A stretch of DNA of 64,000 nucleotides from Trichosporon coremiiforme (taxonomy: Eukaryota; Basidiomycota; Tremellomycetes; Trichosporonales; Trichosporonaceae). Numbering within the stretch: the first letter of the stretch is position 1; every line of letters starts with the position of its first letter. The position numbers and the translations under genes were made by a program. The stretch is taken from the NCBI GenBank assembly GCA_039545355.1, contig BCJJ01000002.1, positions 2,079,518 to 2,143,517 of the forward strand. Direction: 5' to 3'. Positions 1-10,335 of the stretch are shown piece by piece. Below the pieces are notes generated by a model. It was not told the origin of the DNA and ran no database searches. It saw only the letters and a list, made by a program, of their open reading frames with translations.

Positions 1-55
1 CTTCCGCGGCTGGCCGAAGGAGACCCCCGAGACCGCCGACATCCCCTCTGTCTAA
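1..55 (+). CDS. C-terminal end of an unidentified protein (partial)
   Basis: Reading from base 2 gives 17 sense codons (FRGWPKETPETADIPSV) followed by TAA at 53-55. The codons are GC-rich in the third position like the other genes here, and the stop is followed at once by an AT-rich stretch, as at other 3' ends in this window. This would place a plus-strand gene convergent with VMA13. The fragment is too short to assign a family, and it could be chance. Confidence 0.4.
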   Translation, partial: FRGWPKETPETADIPSV

Positions 56-169
56 TTATCCACTCAATATAACTTCTCATAGGCATGCACACTCTCAGAT
101 CACGGAACGGAACGGGTTCAGGAAATCACATATCTCTAAAATTTACACTATATACGTTGGGAACGAGAC

Positions 170-1762
170 TTAGTGCATGCTCATCAGCTGCTGCACAGCC
201 GTGAGCGCGTAGTACCGGACATCGGGGTTCTCGTTGGCCATGAGCTCCATGACGCGCGTCTTGCCACCGAGCTCGCCGATCATGTTCTTCGCGCGGTCGC
301 CGCCGTGCTTGACAAACTTGCCGACGTCGTTCGCCGCGACGGCCAGCACCAGCGGTTCCGTGCTCGTCTTCAGCAGCTCGACCAGCCGCTTCACGAGCTT
401 GCCGTCCTGCTCGTTGCCGATGCGTGACGCATTCAGGCGCCAGAAGTCATCCGACTCGTGCGCGGGCGACCACACAAGGTGCCCCGTCTCAAGCTCCGAA
501 ACATACTCGTCGAAGGTGGTCAGGCCCTCCAGGCGCGTGGACAGCTCCTCCTTCACGAAGCCGATGTCCTCGAGGATATCCTCGTCGGACCACTTGCGGT
601 CACTGAGCGACTGGATGAAGGGAAGAAGGCGCACGACGAACATGGACGGGACGTTCTCCTTGGGCGCAATCTCGAGCAGGTTCTGACGTCAGCTATGTCT
701 CCTTGGCAATGTGATGGAAGCTCGACTCACGCGCCAGGTAGCAACGATGACACGGGTAACCTTCTCCTTGACGGCGCTCTTGGCCAACTCGAGGAAGAGG
801 TTGACAATGTCGTATTTCCTGGACATCAGTTTCCGCTGAACACGTTAAACTCACTTGTCCAGGCCCTCGGCGGCCTCCTTCTCGAACGACAGCTGCCAAA
901 TGCAACAGATAGCAGCGTACTGCTGCTGGGGCGGAGGGTTCGTTTTGAGCCATTTGACGAGGCTGCTGTCAGCTTTCTCGGCGCGTCGCTCAGCTTACCC
1001 AGAGATGCATCCTCCCTCCTTCCAGACGGCGGTCCTGAACTGCTTCTTGATGAGAACGGCGTTCAGCGCCTGCGCAGCGATGTCGCGGGGCTGATTGCGG
1101 CTCCCTGGGTCTTGTTAGAACATCCACGTAAACGCTCACCATTCAGTAGCGTCGACAGCGTCGAGAGCACGGTTGGGAGAAGCTGCTCGGGGAAGTCACG
1201 CTTGTCGGTCCTGATGTCAGCTAAGCTCATCGATACCCGCACTCACGCAATGAGGAGGGCCAGTATCCTGAGGCTCTCGAGGTGGACAAACTCCTCCTCG
1301 GTGTCCATGGTAAGACACTTGACGATCGGCTGGTACGGGTCGAAGGGGTCGTCCTTGGAGAGGTCATGGAAGTAGTGCAGCGTGTCGGGGTCGGCGAGCA
1401 TGTTGGAGATGCTCACGAGAACGGCCTGCACCGTGTCGACGCGTTGCAGCTTGCGCAGTAGGTCGATGTACAGCTTGGCGTACTCGGCGCCCTGCTTCGC
1501 GAACACGGAGCCGCGCTGCCGGACGGGCTGGGGTTAGCTCCTAGCTGTTCATGAGCCAGAGGGACTCACAATCTTCTCAAGAGAGCGCAGCAGAATGCAC
1601 TCCTCCTGGGACAGGAGCTTCGCGCGCTGGTACCCCTGTGTTGTCAGTTGAAGACCAACCTGGGCAACTCACCTCCCATGGGATCTGCTTAGCGGCGAGC
1701 TTGCTAAGCTGGTCGTCGAGGTAGGGGGAGTAGAAGGAGGGTGGGATCGCTGCGACCGCCAT
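170..1762 (-). CDS. VMA13: V-type H+-ATPase subunit H (Vma13)
   Basis: Regulatory subunit H of the peripheral V1 sector, which couples V1 to Vo and is needed for ATP-driven proton pumping into vacuole, Golgi and endosomes. The last exon (643-170) has the family C-terminal armadillo-type region: SPAHESDDFWRLNAS, then LVLAVAANDVGKFVKH, GGKTRVMELM and a final PDVRYYALTAVQQLM. The N-terminus is MAVAAIPPSFYSPYLDDQL with an IPWE motif just before the first intron. I chose the ATG at 1762 because it gives the family-like N-terminus; an in-frame ATG at 1810 would add 16 residues of non-conserved sequence. Introns are short, e.g. 1636-1672 (37 nt), with a CTGAC branch site next to the acceptor. It is divergent from the SPP2-like gene, 262 bp away. 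The family is clear; inner exon borders are approximate. Confidence 0.9.
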
Positions 1763-2024
1763 GATTGCAGCTGACGTTGTTGTGCTCGGAGGGTGAGCTA
1801 AGGACGTCAAGAGGTCGGCGTCGGTGCGTCAAGCGTCGGACTCGGTGACGGGCTGGTGACGATTGGCATCGCATCCGCTCACTACGTAACACATGGTCTT
1901 AAAAGTGGGGGCGGAATAAGCTTCCACCGGCAAGCGAGCTTCACCGCAGATCATCGCCACCCAAGAGGTAAATATCGATCACTGACCTACCCCTCATATC
2001 CATCCACTTCAAAAACGAGCGACA
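1763..2024. promoter_or_regulatory. Divergent promoter between VMA13 and the SPP2-like gene
   Basis: This 262-bp spacer separates two head-to-head start codons, so both promoters must lie in it or extend into the neighbouring exons. I see no convincing TATA box. The stretch contains TGACG-like words and a pyrimidine-rich leader just before the ATG at 2025. Shared regulation of the two genes is possible but is not shown by the sequence. Confidence 0.5.
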
Positions 2025-3302
2025 ATGGGCCCCGTGTCGCTCACAGTCCGGCCACCAAAGGGGCGCGGAGCCCCCTCCCAGCGCATGTTCCAGGACGAGT
2101 CGGACGACGAGGGCGATTTTGGCCGCTCCAGCTCGAGCTCCCGGCGCGGACGCGAGGAGCGGATCGACGGGTTCGCGAATGGCCGCCAAGTGGGAACGAA
2201 GAAGGAGAAGCCGCTCGTCATTGCCCCACAACCGAACAAGGACTGGCGCGCTGCCGCTCGCCAGGCGCCAAGCTACCGACCCGAGGTCAAGCGGGAGGAG
2301 GAGGTCGTGACCCACGAGCGAGTAGGCGATGAGCCGCAGCGCCGCGGTCTGCGCAAGCTGACCCCGCCGCCGGATACGAAGCCGTCCGCGTCCGACCTCG
2401 ATGCCGCCGACGCTGCCGCATCCACGTCCGTATCGACACCCGCCGCGGGTGACGACCAGCCAGTGAAGGAGGAGAAGGAGATGACGCTTGACGAACGCGC
2501 GCTCGCGGCCCTGATCGCGGGCGAGAACGAGGAGAAGCCCGACGTTGACGACAGCATGGTCATCGGACTGAACAGCAACACGTGGCAGGCGCAGAGCGAA
2601 GCGGACGCACTGCAGCGCGACCTGGGCGGACTCCCCGATGAGGCGACACTCGAAGACTACGCCGCAGTGCCCGTCGAGGCGTTTGGCGCCGCCATCCTCC
2701 GCGGCATGGGCTATGACCCGAAGAACGACACCGAGATCCACGTCCCGAAGAGCCGGCCGGCGCTACTCGGTCTCGGCGCGAAAGCGCTGTCCTCGGAGCT
2801 CCCGCCCGCGAGCCACAAGAAGAAGAAGCGGCCCGACCCTGCGACGAGGGGAGGAAGGGGGTTCAACGCTGCCAACCTTCTCGTCAAGAGGGAGAGCGAG
2901 ACGCCCACTTCGAGCAGGGGTGTCAGCCGAGATGTGTCTCCGAGGAGGATCGAGGACCGGGAAGACAGGAGGCGAGATGTGAGTCCGAAACGCATCGAGG
3001 GCCGGCGTGAGCGGGACAGAGGCGAGAGGAGATACGAGACGGAAGAGGAGCGTGCCCGCCGGAAAGCCCGTGAGCGCGAGAGGGACCGGGACTACGGCCG
3101 CCGGGAGCGTGATCGCGACGACCGGAGAGACCGCGATCGCCGAGATGACCGCGACCGTGATCGTCGAGACCGCGACCGCGACGACCGGAGAGACAGGGAT
3201 CGGGAACGTGACCGCCGCGATCGTGACAGAGACGAGAGACGGGACAGGTACAGGGACGACCGTCGCGACCGTGATCGCGAGCGTGAGCGCGACAGGTGCT
3301 AA
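2025..3302 (+). CDS. SPP2: Spp2/GPKOW-like pre-mRNA splicing factor
   Basis: A 425-residue uninterrupted reading frame. Spp2 relatives bind the DEAH helicase Prp2 through a G-patch and activate the spliceosome before the first step of splicing. The core lies at about residues 185-245: MVIGLNSNTW, then YAAVPVEAFGAAILRGMGYD, which matches the degenerate G-patch of this family (V-x-x-FG-x-A-x-LRGMGW/Y). The N-terminal half is acidic and basic low complexity with QPNKDWRAAARQAPSYRPE. From about residue 300 the protein is an Arg-Asp/Arg-Glu dipeptide tail (RDRDRDDRRDR type), as in RD-rich splicing proteins. The tail is built on imperfect CGCGAC-like tandem codons, so its length may vary between strains. 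No intron was needed. The family call is good; the exact orthologue name is inferred. Confidence 0.82.
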   Translation: MGPVSLTVRPPKGRGAPSQRMFQDESDDEGDFGRSSSSSRRGREERIDGFANGRQVGTKKEKPLVIAPQPNKDWRAAARQAPSYRPEVKREEEVVTHERVGDEPQRRGLRKLTPPPDTKPSASDLDAADAAASTSVSTPAAGDDQPVKEEKEMTLDERALAALIAGENEEKPDVDDSMVIGLNSNTWQAQSEADALQRDLGGLPDEATLEDYAAVPVEAFGAAILRGMGYDPKNDTEIHVPKSRPALLGLGAKALSSELPPASHKKKKRPDPATRGGRGFNAANLLVKRESETPTSSRGVSRDVSPRRIEDREDRRRDVSPKRIEGRRERDRGERRYETEEERARRKARERERDRDYGRRERDRDDRRDRDRRDDRDRDRRDRDRDDRRDRDRERDRRDRDRDERRDRYRDDRRDRDRERERDRC

Positions 3303-4020
3303 GTGTAGACTTCATAGACGTGCATCATATGTAGACAGCACGGTGTATCAGTATCCCTTTAGCTTCCTTTTAGCTCTATCAACGAGTTGGGCAGGTGGAC
3401 ATGTGAGATTCCAGTGATCGGCGACCTCCAGCCACCTGCGAAGACTCGCGTCAGGCTCTCCGGATCGGGTGATCTACACTCTGACTCCTACTGCCTGCCC
3501 GGCTCTGGGCACGCGAGCGCACATGCCCAGACGAGACCCGTAAAATCGGCCCAGCTGTATGCAGAAAGGTGCAACTCCAGGCCGGAGATAACGGTGGGCA
3601 GAGCTTTCAGCGGGCAAAGGCACGCGCTCGCCCTCCGTGGAGTACCGGCCAGAGCCGGCCGGGTGCGGCATCTCCGGTCCGGGGCTACAGTGGCGGTAAG
3701 AGAGCAGCGGCACCTGACGGTTGTTGTTGTCGGGACTTCAGCCTGACCACGGTATGCAGGAGTCTTTCCCGCTGCGGGTGTGGGCATGCGCAGATACATA
3801 TGGGCAGGCATGTGATGCGCCTCTCGCTAGATAATCGACTCACCATCGCCACTGGACTTTAACATCTACTCTCAACTATCGCAGCGAGACTGTCGCTCCT
3901 ACAACTATCAAGACCTGCCCACCTCACCCGACAGACCCTCCGGAGCCCAGTGACCCCACCTTCCTCACCCCGCCGACAAATACAGCCGGCTCCCTACCAC
4001 AGAGCGACAAACTAGAAGCC
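3303..4020. other. Intergenic region upstream of the RpiB-type gene
   Basis: This 718-bp stretch follows the SPP2-like stop. It holds no reading frame that looks coding. The last 150 bases before 4021 are pyrimidine-rich with CTCACCCC and CTCAACTATC words, as expected for a 5' leader. Confidence 0.5.
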
Positions 4021-4845
4021 ATGACGAACGAGGGCAAGTGGACGATCGTCGTCGGGTGTGACGACGCCGGCGTCTCGTACAAGGACCAGCTGAAGGCCGA
4101 CCTGGAGAAGGACCCGCGTGTTGCGCGCGTCATCGACGTCGGCGTCCCGCACGACGGGGACAAGACGGCGTACCCGCACGTCGCAGTCGATGCGGCGCGC
4201 AAGGTGGCGAACGGCGAGGCGGACCGCGCACTGCTCATCTGTGGCACGGGTGAGTTTCAATGAGCGATGTGAGGCTCTGAGAATGAGAATGACTCTGAGA
4301 ATGACTCTGAGAATGGCTGCAGCCATGCCGGTGTCCTCGTCTTGCTGAGGTTGCAGTGTCCACAGCAATCTCCAGCAACCCCGGCCAGTCAGCTTCTATG
4401 GAGGAGCTCGCAACGAGCCGACGACCGCTGTCTCATGAGACGGTGGGGTAACGCCCTGCGGGGAAGACGGCGGAGCAGTCTGCATTGGGAAACGAGAGAG
4501 CTTCATGCTGACGATGCAGGCCTCGGCGTCGCCATCGCCGCGAACAAAGTACCGGGCATCCGCGCCGTAACGGCGCACGACCCGTTCTCCGTCGAACGGG
4601 CAATCCTTTCCAACGACGCCCAGGTGCTCTGTCTCGGAGCGCGCGTGATCGGGCTCGAGCTGGCGCGCAAACTGGCGAAGGACTGGCTCGGGTACGAGTT
4701 CGACACGGGCAGTGCCAGTGCCAAGAAAGTCGCCGTCATTGGGCAGTATGAGAATGAACACAAGGAGGAGAGCAGGAAGAAGGCGAACGTTGATGTGCAG
4801 CATATTGAGCATATTGAGCATGCGCCGGTGGGACAGGTCGCGTAG
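4021..4845 (+). CDS. RpiB-type sugar-phosphate isomerase
   Basis: Two exons, 4021-4249 and 4520-4845, give 184 residues in frame. The RpiB/LacAB fold interconverts aldose and ketose phosphates, for example ribose-5-P and ribulose-5-P; fungal relatives also act on erythrulose 4-phosphate. The N-terminus has the [15 protein letters not shown] strand-loop. The active-site segment [15 protein letters not shown], with its catalytic Cys, is split by the intron after the T of GTG. It is followed by [33 protein letters not shown], typical of the family. The C-terminal tail after VIGQYENEH is charged and ends in [11 protein letters not shown]. The 270-nt intron is long for this genome and carries an internal repeat. 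Substrate specificity cannot be told from sequence. See the findings for a possible link to the aldolase, kinase and regulator nearby. Confidence 0.9.
4263..4315 (+). repeat. Short imperfect direct repeat inside the RpiB-type intron
   Basis: The intron 4250-4519 contains about three copies of a 13-bp unit, GAGAATGACTCTG or close variants, between 4276 and 4315. It is non-coding and lies well away from both splice sites. Confidence 0.7.
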
Positions 4846-5872
4846 TGGCCTGGGCCATAGTGGCATCGATAAGAGGTATCTGTAGTGCATGTATTATTCT
4901 GAGACTTGATGGCCGTGGTACGCTGGGACGAATGCTCGGCTCCAGAGCTTGCCGCCTAGACCATGCAGACAGAGAAGACCAGGACAGCACAGCACATGCA
5001 AGTCGCTGCGCGCATTGCTTGCGGAATACTCTGCGCAGAATGTGTAGAGGTACAGAGTGTTCACAGGCACCCGTGTAACCAGGCCACGGGTCAAGCGGAC
5101 TCCCAGTCCGATGCCGGACCCGAACCGCGTCCTAGCTCGTCCTCCATCCTCCAGTTGCAGCTGCAAGTTTGCGCCAGCCGCGCAGGGGCCACCGTGCGCA
5201 GCACGTCGCGAGCTGTTTGATACACTGCTGATCGCAATCTGTTGCTAGGTTGGATCTGGTCGAAGGCTCTGGAAGCGAGGGGCTGCCATCAGCGTGTTGC
5301 GTTGCGCGTGCCGCTGTGTTAATCCCGTTGCTGCTATCCGTAGTGAGGTTGCGACAGCATGAGTGAGTATCCACCTCTGCGTCAGTCCCCATCGAACTGC
5401 GGCTCTGGAGAGCACGATTTCAAGAGCTCGCTGCGCTCGCGCTCGAATTGGTTACTGGCGGCTCACTCGCTTTGCTCATTCGCCTCTCGTTCGCCGTCGC
5501 GCGCGCTGCTTGATATGTACATGCCGGCCATAGCCGTGGCCTACTACTTCTACACACACAGATCTTATCTCTGCTCAGTCTTGGACTTTTTAGCGGCTGC
5601 GTGTTAGCTCTTGTCCTGGCGAAGTTTGGGCGAGCTGCGCATAGCGCGGGTGGTGCAGGGCAAGCGAAAGGAGGTGATGGGCGATCGATAGACGCCCCTC
5701 GCCCCTACTGCGCTCCACACTCGCCACGCGGCCAAGCGAATTGCTGATGTGTGCTCGCGTCGCACGTCGCATGTTCACACGGAACGTTGTGGAGGCGCGA
5801 CTCGCAGGACACATTGCGAGCTCGTTGAGCTCGCGGTGACGGAATACGCCTCGCTTCGCTCGGCGGCGATAC
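4846..5872. other. Convergent intergenic region between RpiB-type gene and SKP1
   Basis: About 1 kb separates the two convergent 3' ends. It holds only short open frames without recognisable motifs or a plausible exon chain. Pyrimidine and CGC-rich words near 5400-5520 do not form a repeat. I see no gene here. Confidence 0.5.
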
Positions 5873-6501
5873 TCACTCCTCGGCCCACTCGTTCTCCTTG
5901 CGGATCTGCTCCTCCTCCTCGGGAGTAAAGTCGTTGACGATGTTGAAGAGCTTGCGGATCTCCTCGGGCGTCTTGCCCTTGATCATGTTGGCGACGGTCT
6001 TGCATCCGACGTCACTGCGGGTCAGCTTCGTCGAGCATGCAACTTTAGCTATACTCACAGGAGGGGCTTGATGTCGAGGTAGTTGGCGGCAAGGATGATC
6101 TCGAAGAGCATCTCCTGGTCGACCTTGCATTGTCAGTATGGGCAAAAGAGACGAAGAGCCTGTGAAACTAACCTGGATGAACTTGGCGTCCCACTCGGAG
6201 ATCTCGGTGGCCTTGCGGCGGGCGTCGTCCGCGTCGTTCGAGTCAGAGGGCGGCAGGGGGTCGTTCTGGTGGTGGTCACAGTACTCGAGGACCTTGACGA
6301 GGACGCTCGAGCTGACGTTGGGGAGGGGGATGGCCTCGTCCGAGGGGCCGGCGAGGTCTTCCATCAGCAACTACCCACAGGATACGACTCACCCTCAATC
6401 ATCTGCTTGATGAGGTTGGAGCGCTCGGCAACCTTCTTATCGACGTTGAACGTCTCCTCGTCCGAGGTCACGAGGGTGATCTGGTCCTTCTTGTCAGACA
6501 T
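5873..6501 (-). CDS. SKP1: SCF ubiquitin ligase adaptor Skp1
   Basis: Skp1 links cullin-1 to F-box proteins in SCF ubiquitin ligases and also serves in kinetochore (CBF3) and RAVE complexes. The start [18 protein letters not shown] is the POZ strand. After a splice, [19 protein letters not shown] and [11 protein letters not shown] follow. The exons then give [22 protein letters not shown] and [17 protein letters not shown], and the C-terminus ends in [16 protein letters not shown]...[15 protein letters not shown], the F-box binding helix. At least three introns are present (GTGAGTCG, GTTAGTTT and GTGAGTAT donors). The N- and C-terminal ends fit the family's usual length of about 160 residues. 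A small poly-Asp region common in other Skp1 proteins is absent between the POZ domain and the PLPN motif. Confidence 0.95.
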
Positions 6502-7177
6502 TGTTGATAGTGGGTGGAAGTGTGGTTGATGAAGGGTAGCGAATGTCAGCGGCAATGATGAACGCGTTCGGTTCGGATGAGGTGTGCGGGAGCCCAGCCA
6601 AGGCATGCAGGACGCTGATGACAACAGTGAAGCTGGGCGCTGCGATAGGCGTGGAGCAGCACGTGGCGTGGCGCAATGTCAGATCTGGCAAGGGAAGATA
6701 GGCCCGCAAAACGCAGAACGCATTACTGCTTCAGGGGGCGGGTCGTTGCCACCCAATTCTGCCAGAGTGTATTGTGCTTCCGCTGGCCGTCCTGGCTGAA
6801 GCTGGTTTAGCCTGAAATGTATTGTGCAGTGTGGAGCAGGCGGTGCTGGTCCGTCAGAGTCGCATTGCGATGTTCGGCGAGCACTTCCTCTGCATAGCCC
6901 TCCATCTTTGGCATTGTGGTAACATCGCCCTTCACTCAAGAAGGGGTAGCTCGTCGCAGCACATTTGGGGCGTGAAGTTACTAGCTGCTTCGGCCCAGCC
7001 TGGCAGACCTGCGGCAGTTGGGGCAGCGATAGTGTGGACACCGCCGAGGCTCAGAGTTGCCAACGGCTGCCACATCGCTAGGATCACTTGCAGCTCGAGC
7101 GGATAACATGGGAAGGAGATCAGCTGCGAGCATTCAGTCATTGACAAGTGCAGCTGGCGCAGCTTGACCTGACGTGG

Positions 7178-7209
7178 CAGCATTCGGCAGCATTCGGCAG
7201 CATTCGGCA
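7178..7209. repeat. 10-bp tandem repeat, three copies
   Basis: CAGCATTCGG is repeated three times head to tail, followed by a partial CAA copy. It is non-coding and too short to be a CRISPR or minisatellite of note. Confidence 0.8.
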
Positions 7210-10208
7210 ACGGTAGACGTTTGGACGCCGGCAGACGCAGCTGTGCCCAGACAGACGTGCACCACTAGCTCTCCATGACTCATTGACTTCAGAGACATCC
7301 AACAGTAGTTGACACGCTAGACATGGTCAAGGACTCCAACCCCGCCTGCCGCATACCCCTCGTCTCAGCTTGTGCCTGTGCCTTTGAGGCGTGAAGGGAA
7401 AGAATGGATCATGTCGCGTCGGGTGCGTCGGATGGACCATTGTGCGAGATGAAGTGACTTGGGGCCATGAAGGCGTGCAGGGCAGCATCCGGGCTGAGAA
7501 AACAAGGTACTGGCGTGCAAAGCATTTGCTTCATTCACACAAGGCCCATAGGCCAGAGGGGACCACAGGGGGGCCAGAGGTACAATGCACGTCGCACAAA
7601 GGGAGCCAAGGGGGCGAATCATGCATCATATGCCTCTTTGCTCTCTCGCTTGTTATTCCGCATTATGGGTCCCTGTTCAGAACATAGGATGTGGAAGCCG
7701 TTGAGGCTGCCGTCGGGTGTACGCCTCAGTGGGACATGAGGCACGAGGCATTTTGCAGAGCAGCTGTCTCTGATCTGCACGCGGCCGACTTGGCCGACTT
7801 GGCCGGATCTCATGTCGGCCGGGGGGCGATGCCAGCGCGGCCGGCGCGGCCAGATGTCCCAGATCCTGTGTCGTCCAGAAGTGAGCAGAGCGCGGTGCCG
7901 AACAATGGCGCGCGTGGCCACGCCTAGTCGCCGCGCAGGTCTGCCGTAGCTGCCGTGGCACATGACTCATGGGCACGAGACCTGCTCTCTTGCTCCATTT
8001 TCCCGATGGGTCCCGGTGCCGGCTTCGTTTGGCGAAGTTCCTGGTCAGTCAATTCCTCAGCCTTAAACGTTGACGGTGCAAGGAGCGTCGCGCAGAGAGA
8101 CGCAGAGAGCGTACGCATGACGGTTCCGGCAGTTGGGAACAGGTAAGGTTACCTACGTTACCTCGATCCGGGCACATTCCTCGCTACGAAGCGGTGGCCC
8201 GGTGGGTGTTGACGACGCCAAAAGCGTTGTTGTTTGATGCGTTAGATGCGGGGAGAAGGCTTGGCGGCAGGGTCCGCAAGCGTGCGCTCCAGTAGCGCCC
8301 TGGTGTCGATCCTTTCACGCTCACTTCTGCGCCATGCACGGCTTGCCTTGGGCCTTGCGATGCACCCGATGTCGGGAACGAGATGATCCCCGGCATGTGG
8401 GCATGACACTGCGACATGTCTTGCGATGATGAAGGAGGGCGCGTGAGCATGAGCAAGCAGGCAGCGTTTCCGCACCGTAATCCAATGGCCGCTTGGACCT
8501 GCCGCGCCTGCCGGGCTGCCGGGCTGCGGGGCTGCGGATCTACCCCGCGCTCCGATAAGACAGTGACGCAGCGAGACACACCACAGCCGGTTGCCGGCCA
8601 TGCCCTGTCATCCATGGCTCGTGTTCTGAAAACTCGAGACGTACTCCCGGTTGGCGAGACAAGACGTACATAGCAGAACACGACGAGACCCGGCGGGTTG
8701 GGCAGGCTGGGGCCGCGTCTTTGAGCCACTGGGACAAACATGCCTCCGGCGGCACTGGGGCAGTTGTTCGGGCCGATGGGTGCGCGTGTGCGTCAGGATC
8801 TGGCACGAGTCACAGCCGCAATGGAGCGGAGCGTACCCGGGTATGCCCAAGTTCAGAGCAATCGGCCCGAACCCGGGGTGTGCGGGGGTGCATCTGCGTG
8901 CTGGCAGTCTGTAATTGCATGACCGCGTCGGTGAGTGGATGAGATGGGGATGCATATAGCACGGTGTCGCAAGGGCCGCCAGGGTCGGGTCGTTGGCTAG
9001 TGCAGGTGAGGAAAGCGAATATGGAAAGTGGGTTGGAGGGTGAGCAAGGGAGCTGGCAGGGCGGACAGGGGGGCCGTCTGGGCCCGCTCAGCAGGCTCAG
9101 CAAGGCTCAGCAGGCTCAGCAGACATCCAGGGAAAGCCAGGCCGTTGCCGGTCAAAGGTCCTTGCCGTGTCTCTGGCTCTTGTGGTTCATGGACCTTTGG
9201 GACCTTGGGGACCTTTGGACCTCTGCAGCTCAGCGCTCAACTCCAGCGAGCGTTGCACCGCGCTCGGCACTCGGCCCCTCATCGTCATTTCTTCTTTCTC
9301 TTTTCGCTCATCCATCCCCAACGCGACCATTCCCCCCTTCCTTACCACCAGTGCATGTGTTCCGGCCCCGCCCTCTGCGCCTGACCCCCAATCTCTCATC
9401 TCCCCACGCCTGCGTCATCCTCATTTCCTGATCCGCCCCTCCGGTTCCCCGGTCCCCGGTACCCATATCAGCACCCAGCACCCAGCGCGCCCTTGCCGCT
9501 TAGCCTTTAGCACCAACTGCCGTTACACATCTGAGCCGCCCCTCCTGCCTGCCGAACATCGAGCTTCGAGCGCCTCGCTCACTCCCCATCGATCCGCCGA
9601 ACTCTGCCGAGTCACTTTAACAGCGTTCCCCATATTTTTCCGATCAACCACTCCCACTTCCAACATCGCCGCTGGTTCGCCGCTCACCTGGATCTCGGTC
9701 ACCGTCACCGAATACCCGGCCGCAGCGCAGCTTTGCATCGCTGTAAACGACTCCACGACTCCGTCGCCGGCAAACATTTTCCGAACGCAACCCCGCATCG
9801 CCTCCTTTTCTCCGCACGCCACTGCCCCCGTGTCCTGCACGGTAGCGTCTCTGGCGTCTCTGCCTCGGCATCTGGCAGCCTGAGCTCGACACGCCTTCGC
9901 GCCGTTCGCTCGTCGCCGCGGCCTGACTGCGTTGCCGCTCTAGTCTCTACCGAAGTCGGCATCTCTGCTTAGGCGCCCACGCTCGTCTCGTTCTAGCCCG
10001 CGCCATCTCAAGCAGCAGCTTGCTTGCGATCCGGAACCTAAGCGCCTGCACTAAGGAATCTACACCTGGTCCATCCTCACCTCGACCAGAAAGTTGCGCC
10101 TTGAATTACTGACTAGCACGCCAAAGCGCTGCAATTGCGCTAAGCTCTCGTCTCACCTCGCCGTCGTCGACAGCGATCACATTTCTCAGTCGCTCACTGT
10201 GAAGTTGG

Positions 10209-10321
10209 ATGCCTTAACGACCTTGATCGTTTCTACTCCACAGTCGACGACGCATCCTTTGCAGCGATTCCGATCAAGATCGCCACCGACGTGTCCTCAG
10301 CTGCGACGGGGCATGCAGTGA
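10209..10321 (+). promoter_or_regulatory. Two minimal upstream ORFs before the Zn2Cys6 regulator
   Basis: In the pyrimidine-rich leader there is ATG CCT TAA at 10209-10217 and ATG CAG TGA at 10313-10321. The second ends only 14 nt before the main ATG at 10336. If the leader is transcribed as expected, both would be scanned before the main start and could lower its translation. The transcription start is not visible in the sequence. Confidence 0.4.
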
Positions 10322-10335
10322 AGAGCCTCGCACAC

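Larger units (their letters stand above)
6502..10335. other. Long upstream region of the Zn2Cys6 regulator
   Basis: A 3.8-kb stretch without a recognisable gene. It contains three 10-bp tandem copies of CAGCATTCGG at 7178-7209, GGCCGACTT/CGGCCGG words around 7780-7850, a GCTCAGCA-type repeat near 9088-9123, and a GGACCTTTGG-type repeat at 9190-9222. From about 9240 to 10335 the plus strand is strongly pyrimidine-rich, with many TCGCC/CTCC words and few ATGs, which looks like a long 5' leader or leader exons of the downstream regulator. Open frames here have no family motifs. Confidence 0.5.

Noticed and set aside
458..1375. 305-codon plus-strand frame over VMA13
   Set aside because: Antisense to well supported VMA13 exons; no motif. 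GC-rich third positions leave the opposite strand open.
1941..2741. 266-codon minus-strand frame over the SPP2-like gene
   Set aside because: Antisense shadow of an Arg/Asp-rich coding region; no family motif.
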